Below, in pieces: positions 1 through 5,301 of a stretch of 6,555 nucleotides of DNA (the first letter of the stretch is position 1; each line of letters opens with the position of its first letter). Below the pieces are notes generated by a model. It ran no database searches. It was not told where the DNA came from and saw nothing but the letters and a program-made list of their open reading frames with translations. Made by a program: the position numbers and the translations under genes. This DNA is from Candidatus Kapaibacterium sp. (GTDB lineage: Bacteria > Bacteroidota > Ignavibacteria > Kapaibacteriales > HRBIN21), in contig JANWXA010000110.1 in the NCBI GenBank assembly GCA_025055465.1, positions 1 through 6,555 of the forward strand, written 5' to 3'.

Positions 1-199
1 TCAAACCCAGGATCCCTCCTAAGTTGAGGAGTAAGAAAGTCGTGGGGAGCGACCGAGCGATGATACCGTCTACTGTGTGCCCGACGATCCGGGGGGTGAC
101 TGCCCAGGCGAGGTTTGCTGCCAGGACGCTCAGCGCTCCAATGAGGAGGCGGAGTCGGTATCGGCGCAGGTATGGTAACAGCCAAAGGAGGTCGCGCAT
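1..199 (-). CDS. ABC exporter (fused membrane/ATPase type), N-terminal fragment
   Basis: The gene starts with ATG at 199 and runs off the left edge of the window, so only the first 66 residues are visible. The protein opens with MRDLLWLLPYLRRYRLRLL, then a hydrophobic helix at about residues 18-36, then PRIVGHTVDGIIA and the start of a second hydrophobic stretch (FLLLNLGGILGL, about 55-66). A basic 'LLPYLRRYR' lead, a first helix and a 'P-x-x-V-G-x-x-V-D' segment are typical of the membrane domain of MdlA/MdlB/MsbA-type exporters. Such proteins pump lipids, peptides or drugs across the inner membrane using ATP. An in-frame TAG lies a few codons upstream and a GGAG sits 1-2 bases before the ATG, which favours this start. 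The nucleotide-binding domain (Walker A and B, signature) lies outside the window, so the ABC assignment rests on the N-terminus alone and the substrate cannot be inferred. Confidence 0.72.
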   Translation of the reverse strand, partial: MRDLLWLLPYLRRYRLRLLIGALSVLAANLAWAVTPRIVGHTVDGIIARSLPTTFLLLNLGGILGL

Positions 200-361
200 G
201 CTCCGTTCGGGACTCGGCTCCTATGCCGGAAAGAGTACGAACGCCGTATATCTGTAGTGCATGCTCGGAGTAGGCCTCACGAGGTTCAACATCAATCCCG
301 CGGACGCATAGGCCTGCGATGTGCGTTTCCACGTACTGTCGGTTGTGCAACATAGGGCGCA
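200..361. promoter_or_regulatory. divergent intergenic region
   Basis: These 162 bases separate the leftward ABC exporter gene from the rightward small exported gene, so promoters for both should lie here or very close by. I found no convincing -35/-10 pair, no Bacteroidota-type -33/-7 pair and no strong inverted repeat, only a short GCATGC palindrome near 259-264. The regulatory call rests on the divergent gene arrangement, not on a recognised motif. Confidence 0.3.
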
Positions 362-748
362 ATGCGACGAGGCTTTACACTGCTGCTCCCCTGTACGGTA
401 GGACTGGTACAGCCAGCCATTCCAGAGGCCTCCAAGCCCCAGTGGCTCACTTCTTCAAGCTCCTTGCGGCCGGCGATAGAGCGAGCCTACGCAAGGCTCT
501 TGGAAGGCGGATCGTTAGTAGATTCAGTACAGCACTCTCAGCTGGTAGAGCGGACCTATCGGCTCCATGAGCGCTACGGGCTACCTCTCGGCTACGAGCT
601 TGCCCGCGTAACAGCGTACGGAAAGAGCCTGCTCCGGTTGACATATGTTGGCCTCTATGGGCGGCAAGCAGTGGTGTGGCAGATGCACTTCCACTGCTCG
701 CCGCGCAGGGATGGGTGGCCGTACGGGTGGTTGTCAGTGACAGCGTAG
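362..748 (+). CDS. small predicted exported protein, possibly frameshifted
   Basis: The open frame encodes 128 residues. The N-terminus (MRRGFTLLLPCTVGLVQPA) looks like a short Sec signal peptide with possible cleavage near residues 20-24. The body has a pattern I associate with small exported hypothetical proteins that have a cystatin/NTF2-like fold: an 'ERAYARLLEGG' segment, 'RYGLPLGYEL' at about 71-80, 'GKSLLRLTYVGLY' at about 87-99, then 'VVWQMHF' and 'RRDGW'. No enzymatic motif is visible. Two oddities suggest that the open frame is not the original protein. Just before ERAYARLL, another frame (442-477) reads VAHFFKLLAAGD, which would join well to it. After RRDGW, the same other frame (721-759) reads VRVVVSDSVEKW and then stops, which suits such a C-terminus better than the in-frame PYGWLSVTA. 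The start is chosen for the signal peptide; the ribosome site is weak (AGGG near 352). The gene may be a pseudogene or carry sequencing errors. Confidence 0.55.
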   Translation: MRRGFTLLLPCTVGLVQPAIPEASKPQWLTSSSSLRPAIERAYARLLEGGSLVDSVQHSQLVERTYRLHERYGLPLGYELARVTAYGKSLLRLTYVGLYGRQAVVWQMHFHCSPRRDGWPYGWLSVTA

Positions 749-810
749 AAAAGTGGTGATGACACTGGTGGGGAATGCTTCTGCGTCTGTTGTGTCGGTT
801 CTACGGGCAG

Positions 811-817
811 AGGGAGA
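811..817 (+). promoter_or_regulatory. ribosome binding site of the doxX-like gene
   Basis: AGGGAGA lies directly before two consecutive ATG codons (818 and 821). Its spacing is almost nil to the first ATG and about four bases to the second, so 821 may be the start actually used. The two choices differ by a single methionine. Confidence 0.5.
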
Positions 818-1234
818 ATGATGCCTCCGTGGCTTGCGAAACCCGTGGGGCCTAACCTTGCGTTAACGGTGCTGCGCGTGTGGATGGGGGCAATGATGTT
901 GTGGCACGGGGTCCCGAAATTCGGGCGGATGGAAGGGTTCCAGCAGCGCGTTGCGGAGATGGGCTTCCCAATGCCGGAGTTTTTTGCTTGGGCGGCAGCA
1001 CTCTCGGAGACCCTCGGTGGGGTGAGTCTCATCCTGGGTTTGGGCTTCCGGATTGTCCTGCCTCTGGTTGCAGTAACGATGGCTGTGGCGGTCTTCATAG
1101 CGCATGCTGGTGATCCCTTCTCGCGGCGTGAGCTGGCAGCTACGTATGGAGTCGTGATACTGGTGCTGTGGCTGCTCGGGCCCGGTCGGTGGAGCGTGGA
1201 TATGTGGTTAGCACACCGGAGCCAGCAGAGATGA
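818..1234 (+). CDS. DoxX-family integral membrane protein
   Basis: This 138-residue protein has four predicted membrane helices at about residues 14-33, 55-76, 79-97 and 105-121, the standard DoxX/DoxD layout and length. Family landmarks are visible: 'WHGVPKFGRMEGF' after helix 1 (H30, G31, P33, K34), 'LSETLGG' (E64) in helix 2, and the closing 'LLGPGRWSVD' near 119-128. DoxX-type proteins are inner-membrane proteins. Some act as subunits of a thiosulfate:quinone oxidoreductase or in redox complexes linked to thiol stress, but most have no known role. The stop overlaps the start of the next gene in an ATGA (1231-1234), which points to translational coupling with rpiB and bshB1. A link to low-molecular-weight thiol chemistry through bshB1 is tempting but only an inference from position. 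Start 821 is an alternative. Confidence 0.85.
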   Translation: MMPPWLAKPVGPNLALTVLRVWMGAMMLWHGVPKFGRMEGFQQRVAEMGFPMPEFFAWAAALSETLGGVSLILGLGFRIVLPLVAVTMAVAVFIAHAGDPFSRRELAATYGVVILVLWLLGPGRWSVDMWLAHRSQQR

Positions 1235-1671
1235 AGATTGCTGTGGCATCAGACCATGCTGGTTTTGCATACAAAGAGCGCTTGCGGGAGCTCCTGCACC
1301 AGGTGGGGAACGAGGTGCAGGACTATGGGGCCTACTCGGAGGAATCCAGTGATTACCCCGACTTCGCCATCCTGGCCGCGAGGGCGGTAGCACGCGGAGA
1401 GGCAGACTGCGGGATTCTCATCTGCGGTAGCGGCATCGGCATGAGCATCGTCGCTAACAAGGTGCCAGGTGTGCGGGCTGCCAACTGCTGTACGGAGGAG
1501 ATGGCGCGTCTGAGCCGTCAGCACAACAATGCCAACGTGCTCACGTTTGGGGCGCGGCTGCTGCCATTTGAGCAGGCGTGGAGGATGGTGCAAGTATTCC
1601 TGGAGACCTCGTTTGAGGGCGGACGGCATGAGCGGCGGGTTGGGAAGATTCACCAACTGACGGAACGCTGA
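1231..1671 (+). CDS. rpiB: ribose-5-phosphate isomerase B
   Basis: The 146-residue product interconverts ribose 5-phosphate and ribulose 5-phosphate in the non-oxidative pentose phosphate pathway in the cytoplasm. It matches the RpiB/LacAB family over its full length: 'MKIAVASDHAGF' at the start with D8 and H9, 'SSDYPDFA' near 39-46, then 'CGILICGSGIGMSI' with the expected catalytic cysteine C65 and phosphate-binding GSG loop, 'ANKVPGVRAA', 'LSRQHNNANVL' with the acid/base H98, and 'EGGRHERRV' with phosphate-contacting arginines near the end. By comparison with E. coli RpiB, the residue after the catalytic Cys-Gly is Ser instead of Thr, a common change. The start at 1231 is chosen because family members begin at this point. 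It overlaps the doxX stop by four bases and has GGAG about ten bases upstream. Some family members prefer allose 6-phosphate, so substrate choice is likely but not proven. Confidence 0.96.
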   Translation: MKIAVASDHAGFAYKERLRELLHQVGNEVQDYGAYSEESSDYPDFAILAARAVARGEADCGILICGSGIGMSIVANKVPGVRAANCCTEEMARLSRQHNNANVLTFGARLLPFEQAWRMVQVFLETSFEGGRHERRVGKIHQLTER

Positions 1672-1673
1672 GG

Positions 1674-2474
1674 ATGGAGCCTGTGGATGTCCTCGCAGTG
1701 GGGGCCCACCCTGACGATGTGGAGATGTCCTGCGGCGGCACGCTTATCAAGCTTGTTCGAGAAGGGTGGCGGGTGGTAATTGTTGACTGCACTCGCGGTG
1801 AGCTGGGGAGCCGGGGTACGGTAGAGGTCCGGGCTCGGGAGGCGGCGCAGGCGGCCGCCATCATTGGGGCTGTGGCACGCGAGAACTTGGGGCTTCCCGA
1901 CGGCCACATTGCTCCGACGCCGGAGGCGATCGAAGCACTGGCTCGGCTCCTCCGGCATTATCGCCCGCGCATCGTACTCTTCCCGCCGCCCTTTGAGCGC
2001 CACCCAGACCACGAACAGGTCCATCGGCTGGTGCGCACGACATGGTTCCACGGCGGCCTGGCGAAATTGGTCACGTACGGAATGGATGGGCAACCGCAGC
2101 AGCCGTACCGTCCGCCGCTGCTGTTCTGCTACATGCAGGCGTACGAGTTCCAGCCTACTTTTTACGTGGACATCAGCGACGTCTACGCCGAGAAGGTGCG
2201 TGCCGTGCAGGCGCATGCATCGCAGGTGTACGTTCCGGGGGTCTCGCCTGAAGGCGAACCTGAGACAGTGCTCTCGCGGCCGGAGTTTTGGGAGTTGTTG
2301 GAGTTGCGGGCTCGTTACTTCGGCTCCAGGATTGGCGTGCGGTACGCGGAGGCCTTCCTGGCGCTGACGCCGCTCGGGATCCCGACCATGGGAATCTGGC
2401 TGGGGCACGAAGGGGTGCGCACCGCAAGTTTGGGGGAGCCGTTGCGGGATTCTTTGCTGGGAAGGAAGCTGTGA
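1674..2474 (+). CDS. bshB1: bacillithiol biosynthesis deacetylase BshB1
   Basis: This 266-residue zinc hydrolase of the LmbE/PIG-L family is predicted to remove the acetyl group from N-acetylglucosaminyl-malate, the second step of bacillithiol synthesis in the cytoplasm. The metal site is visible: 'GAHPDDVE' with H12 and D15, and 'FERHPDHEQV' with H113. D14 of the same motif is the usual catalytic base and H110 starts the second motif. Segments that mark BshB1 within the wider LmbE family are 'DCTRGELGSRGTVEVR' (about 38-53), 'NLGLPDGHI' (71-79), 'FYVDISDVYAEKV' and the final 'RYFGSRIGVRYAEAF'. The protein extends about 25 residues beyond that point, slightly longer than the Bacillus enzyme. 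It begins two bases after rpiB, and the rpiB stop falls within GCTGAGG just before the ATG, so coupled translation is likely. A GTG at 1683 is a shorter alternative start. Neither bshA nor bshC is in the window. Confidence 0.93.
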   Translation: MEPVDVLAVGAHPDDVEMSCGGTLIKLVREGWRVVIVDCTRGELGSRGTVEVRAREAAQAAAIIGAVARENLGLPDGHIAPTPEAIEALARLLRHYRPRIVLFPPPFERHPDHEQVHRLVRTTWFHGGLAKLVTYGMDGQPQQPYRPPLLFCYMQAYEFQPTFYVDISDVYAEKVRAVQAHASQVYVPGVSPEGEPETVLSRPEFWELLELRARYFGSRIGVRYAEAFLALTPLGIPTMGIWLGHEGVRTASLGEPLRDSLLGRKL

Positions 2475-2490
2475 GCACGACTGCCTTCAT

Positions 2491-3303
2491 TCACCGCCGC
2501 TTGCGACCACCGTGGCGTAGCTTCTGCTCGGAGCGAGTCTCCAAGGGATTGATGCGCAAAGTTGCCGCCGGTCCGGAGCGAGCAATCGTGTGCCGGTCCA
2601 GTTCCAGGAAGTCTATGCGGAGCTCGCGCTGCCGGGCGGCGATATAGGCTGCTACGGTGGGTTCGGCATAGTCGGCCACGAAGTGGAGGAGAGTGCGTCC
2701 ACCACGCTCAAAATCGGTGCGATACCAGGCGAAGAGTGGAGACAGCCAGAGCGTGTTGGTCTCCACATCCAGAATGCAGCCGCGCGGAGAGCGGAGGAAG
2801 GCTCGGGCATTCTCGCGCAACTGACGTCGGAGATTGGCCGTGGTAAAAGCGCGGCGGGCCAGGGGAGGGAAGCCCATCGTGATACCGCTGGCGCCAACGT
2901 GGAGCAGCGGTTCTCCGAAGCGGCGCAGGCGATCCCGGAGGCTCAAGAGGGTGTGCTCTTCGCCGGCGATACAGAAGGTGTCAAGCCGCATCAAGGAGTC
3001 CCACGCGCCGGCGTAGCGCAGCCCAGGACGTCGCGCCAGCACGGCGACGACGCAAGCATTGTGGGCATTGAGCCAGAAGGCTATCTGGGATTCGTGTGAG
3101 GCTTGCTTTGGTGCTGCTGTGGCCAGTGAGTCCAGGTAGAACGAAAATCGGGGATCCTGAGCCATCCCGAAGGCATGGACGCGCCCCGCCCAGACGTATT
3201 GCTGGAGAAGGCTGTCCCAGACGGCATGGAAGGCGTCGGGTTGGGCAAACAATGGAGGGGCGAACAAGAGCATAGCCCCGACGACGGTGGTGCAATTCCG
3301 CAT
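2491..3303 (-). CDS. exported DUF547 domain protein
   Basis: The 270-residue protein begins with a Sec signal peptide (hydrophobic core about residues 7-19, likely cleavage after LFA at residue 20), so it should be periplasmic or secreted. The DUF547 pattern then follows: 'WDSLLQQYVWAGRVHAFGM' (29-47), 'SQIAFWLNAHNACVV' (72-86) holding the family's FW-N-x-x-N-A signature, 'SLRDRLRRFGEPLLHVG' (121-137), 'FPPLARRAFTTANL' (145-158), and 'LSPLFAWYRTDFE' (187-199). The domain has no established biochemical function. Usual DUF547 proteins, as I recall them, carry two cysteines in the H-F-A-L-N-C...C-PPL stretch; here those places are G140 and F145. The C-terminus ends in a basic tail (…EQKLRHGGRKRR). 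The gene is third in a minus-strand run after sigma factor and lipA, 37 bases from lipA, and converges on bshB1 with a 16-base gap. A hairpin lies directly before its start. Confidence 0.82.
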   Translation of the reverse strand: MRNCTTVVGAMLLFAPPLFAQPDAFHAVWDSLLQQYVWAGRVHAFGMAQDPRFSFYLDSLATAAPKQASHESQIAFWLNAHNACVVAVLARRPGLRYAGAWDSLMRLDTFCIAGEEHTLLSLRDRLRRFGEPLLHVGASGITMGFPPLARRAFTTANLRRQLRENARAFLRSPRGCILDVETNTLWLSPLFAWYRTDFERGGRTLLHFVADYAEPTVAAYIAARQRELRIDFLELDRHTIARSGPAATLRINPLETRSEQKLRHGGRKRR

Positions 3304-3305
3304 GG

Positions 3306-3321
3306 CACTGCCTCGGCAGTG
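3306..3321. other. perfect 7-bp hairpin before the DUF547 start codon
   Basis: CACTGCC-TC-GGCAGTG forms a perfect seven-base-pair stem around a tiny loop. Opening the closing pair gives a CTCG tetraloop. On the minus strand it ends two bases before the DUF547 ATG, so it occupies the place of a ribosome binding site, and it lies in the 37-base gap after lipA. No T-run follows it, so an intrinsic terminator is unlikely. It could restrain translation, stabilise a processed mRNA end or bind a dimeric protein; the sequence alone cannot tell. Confidence 0.5.
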
Positions 3322-3340
3322 TGTGGACAGATATCGGTTG

Positions 3341-4252
3341 TCAAGATTGGGCTACGTGGCGTTCGGCGTGGTAGGAACTTCGGACGAGCGGTCCGGCTTC
3401 TACATGCTCGAAGCCCAGTTCCAGCCCAATATAGCGCAGTTCGTTAAACTCCTGTGGCGTGACATACCGTTCTACAGGCAGATGATTGGGGGTCGGTTGC
3501 AGGTACTGTCCAAGCGTTAGGATGTCTACCCCGACACCACGGAGATCGCGCATCACGGTTACGACCTCCTCAAGTCGCTCCCCCAGCCCGAGCATGAGCC
3601 CCGTCTTCGTGCGCATCCCTTGTCGTTTGGACTCCTGCAGGAGGCTGAGCGTCCAGTGATACTTGCCTTGAGGGCGGACACGCCGGTAGAGGCGGGGGAC
3701 CGTTTCGGTGTTGTGTCCGAGGATGTCAGGACAGGAATCAATAACCAGTTGGAGTGCCTCCTTCTTGCCCTTGAAGTCGGGAATGAGGACCTCTACGGTG
3801 ACCCCAGGGCAGAGGCGGCGGATTTCCTCGATGGTGCGGGCGAACCAGAAGGCTCCGCCGTCGGGGAGCTCATCCCGGTTGACGGAAGTGACAACAGCAT
3901 GGCGGATCCCCATCTGGCGGACTGCTTCTGCGACGCGGCGTGGTTCGTCGGGATCAACCGGTAGCGGGCGGCCTGTTTGGACAGCGCAAAAGCCACAGGA
4001 GCGGGTGCAGACATCACCCAAGATCATGAACGTTGCGGTGCCGGCGCCCCAGCATTCTGCAATATTAGGGCATCGGGCCTCCTCGCAGACCGTGTGCAGC
4101 GACTTCGCCCGCATCATCTGCTTGAGGCGGACGTAGGTTTCGCCTCCGGGGGCCCGCACCTTAAGCCATTCCGGACGGCGAAGTTGCCCGGATGACAATG
4201 GGGCTTCCACCGTGAGCACTGGAAGAGCAATCACGTGCGGCCCACTCTCCAT
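3341..4252 (-). CDS. lipA: lipoyl synthase
   Basis: The 303-residue radical-SAM enzyme inserts two sulfur atoms into protein-bound octanoyl groups to make the lipoyl cofactor of pyruvate and 2-oxoglutarate dehydrogenases and the glycine cleavage system. Both iron-sulfur clusters are encoded. The auxiliary cluster has C56, C61 and C67 in 'TVCEEARCPNIAECW', plus the serine ligand in 'RSSYHAE' (S292). The SAM cluster has C82, C86 and C89 in 'CTRSCGFCAV'. Other family blocks are 'TSVNRDELPDGGA', 'VEVLIPDFKG', 'HNTETVPRLY' and 'GLMLGLGE'. The length is normal. The ATG at 4252 has no clear ribosome site. A GTG at 4234 (residue 7) has GGAGAG about ten bases before it and is an alternative start that removes nothing conserved. 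The gene lies 46 bases behind the sigma factor gene and 37 bases ahead of the DUF547 gene, which suggests co-transcription. No lipB or lplA is visible nearby. Confidence 0.97.
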   Translation of the reverse strand: MESGPHVIALPVLTVEAPLSSGQLRRPEWLKVRAPGGETYVRLKQMMRAKSLHTVCEEARCPNIAECWGAGTATFMILGDVCTRSCGFCAVQTGRPLPVDPDEPRRVAEAVRQMGIRHAVVTSVNRDELPDGGAFWFARTIEEIRRLCPGVTVEVLIPDFKGKKEALQLVIDSCPDILGHNTETVPRLYRRVRPQGKYHWTLSLLQESKRQGMRTKTGLMLGLGERLEEVVTVMRDLRGVGVDILTLGQYLQPTPNHLPVERYVTPQEFNELRYIGLELGFEHVEAGPLVRSSYHAERHVAQS

Positions 4253-4298
4253 AGAGGTTGCTTGGTCTGGTACCTTGGGATCACGGAGGCCCTACAAA

Positions 4299-5168
4299 TT
4301 AGCCCAGGTAAATACGCAACTCCTGCACTTGCCGCATGTGCTTGAGACGGCGGAGTGCTTTCTCGCGGATTTGCCGAACCCGCTCCCGTGTTAGATTGAA
4401 CTTCTCCCCGATCTCTTCCATCGTCAGTTGCGGATAACCGTCGAGACCAAAGGAAAAGCGCAGGATTTCTGCTTCGCGCTTGGGAAGTCGGTTGAGCAAG
4501 ATGCGGATTTCCTGACGCAGAGAGTCCTGCGTGACTGAGGTGTCAGGAGAAGGTTCGTTCTCGCTGGGCACGATATCGAGCAAGCGGCCATCTTCACCTT
4601 GGCTGAAGGGGGCATCAACGGAGAGATGCTTGCCAGATAAGCGCAGGGTCTCGGCGACCTCTTCCGGGCTCATATCCAGCTCTTCTGCCAGTTCAGCGGG
4701 GGTGGGCTCTCGTTCGTACTGCTGCTCCAGCTCACTGTACTTGCGGCTGATTTTGTTGAGAGCCCCGACGCGATTGAGCGGCAAGCGAATCAGGCGAGCT
4801 TGCTCTGCTAATGCCTGGAGAATAGACTGGCGTATCCACCACACAGCGTAGGAGATGAACTTGAAGCCACGCGTCTCATCAAATCGGCGGGCCGCCTTGA
4901 TGAGCCCAAGGTTGCCCTCGTTGATGAGATCTCCCAGCGAGAGCCCCTGGTTCTGGTATTGCTTTGCCACGCTGACGACGAAGCGCAGGTTGGCCTTCAC
5001 GAGCTTCTCCAGTGCCCGATCACCCTCGGGCCCACCCCGCTTGATTTGCCGTGCCAGTTCTATTTCCTCCTCTGGTGTCAAAAGCTCGTACTTGCCGATT
5101 TCCTGCAAGTACCGGTCCAGTGAGGGGCTCTCGCGATTCGTATACTGTTTGGTAATGCGCATAGGCAC
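4299..5168 (-). CDS. rpoD: primary-type RNA polymerase sigma factor (RpoD/SigA, Bacteroidota/Chlorobiota type)
   Basis: The product directs RNA polymerase to promoters, very likely as the housekeeping sigma factor. Regions in order are: region 1.2 'NRESPSLDRYLQEIGKYELLT' (about 11-31); regions 2.1-2.4 at about 55-125 with 'LEKLVKANLRFVVSVAKQY', 'GLSLGDLINEGNLGLIKA' and the melting and -10 helix 'GFKFISYAVWWIRQSI'; region 3 (about 130-205) with the finger-like 'VDAPFSQGEDGRLLDIVP'; and region 4 (about 220-285) ending in the -35 helix-turn-helix 'LTMEEIGEKFNLTRERVRQI'. There is no acidic region 1.1, as in other sigma factors of this phylum, and the length of about 289 residues fits. The longest frame begins at GTG 5168; an ATG two codons on (5162) gives MRITKQYTNRES and is about equally likely. 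Neither has a clear Shine-Dalgarno sequence. It heads a minus-strand run with lipA and the DUF547 gene. Confidence 0.95.
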   Translation of the reverse strand: MPMRITKQYTNRESPSLDRYLQEIGKYELLTPEEEIELARQIKRGGPEGDRALEKLVKANLRFVVSVAKQYQNQGLSLGDLINEGNLGLIKAARRFDETRGFKFISYAVWWIRQSILQALAEQARLIRLPLNRVGALNKISRKYSELEQQYEREPTPAELAEELDMSPEEVAETLRLSGKHLSVDAPFSQGEDGRLLDIVPSENEPSPDTSVTQDSLRQEIRILLNRLPKREAEILRFSFGLDGYPQLTMEEIGEKFNLTRERVRQIREKALRRLKHMRQVQELRIYLG

Positions 5169-5301
5169 CGCTCATGTTGGTGGAACACGCTTCTGAAGCA
5201 CTGCATTAGGACGAGGGCTCTGAGGGGCTATTGTGAGGCATGGGACTCACCGCCGTGGGGACGGCGGCATACCCCTTCCGCACGCAAGCTACTCTCAGAG
5301 G
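5169..5301 (-). promoter_or_regulatory. intergenic region upstream of the sigma factor gene
   Basis: These 133 bases should hold the leader and promoter of the sigma factor run, as the gene upstream ends at 5302 on the same strand. No consensus promoter stands out. The region does contain a stable GC-rich hairpin (5250-5267), framed by a seven-base inverted repeat, CTCTGAG at 5218-5224 and CTCAGAG at 5294-5300. Confidence 0.35.
5250..5267 (-). terminator. candidate transcription-end hairpin after the T9SS cargo gene
   Basis: CCGCCGT-GGGG-ACGGCGG is a perfect seven-base-pair GC-rich stem with a four-base loop. It lies 34 bases beyond the stop codon of the upstream minus-strand gene. The minus-strand sequence after it (TGAGTCCCATGCC) has no T-run, so it is not a classic intrinsic terminator; it could mark an mRNA 3' end or act in the sigma factor leader. 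Confidence 0.38.

Noticed and set aside
535..560. tRNA D-arm-like sequence (CTCAGCTGGTAGAGCGGA)
   Set aside because: The D-stem and loop look right, but no matching acceptor stem, anticodon stem or T-arm (no GTTCRA) follows in the expected place. It lies within the small coding region.
655..1098. Minus-strand open frame of 147 codons
   Set aside because: It is antisense to the doxX-like gene and the end of the small exported gene, with low-complexity Pro/Thr/Arg content and no motif.
1168..1230. Upstream extension of rpiB from an ATG at 1168
   Set aside because: It would overlap the doxX-like gene by over 60 bases and add residues not found in the family; MKIAVASDHAGF at 1231 is the standard N-terminus.
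1650..2408. Minus-strand open frame of 252 codons
   Set aside because: It is antisense to bshB1, which has full zinc-site motifs. The Arg/His/Pro-rich translation shows no family pattern.
2590..3099. Plus-strand open frame of 169 codons
   Set aside because: It is antisense to the DUF547 gene, with no signal peptide, domain or ribosome site of its own.
3339..3344. TTGACA on the minus strand just after the lipA stop, as a -35 box for the DUF547 gene
   Set aside because: No -10-like hexamer occurs at 16-18 bases, the hairpin occupies that stretch, and Bacteroidota-type promoters do not rely on TTGACA.
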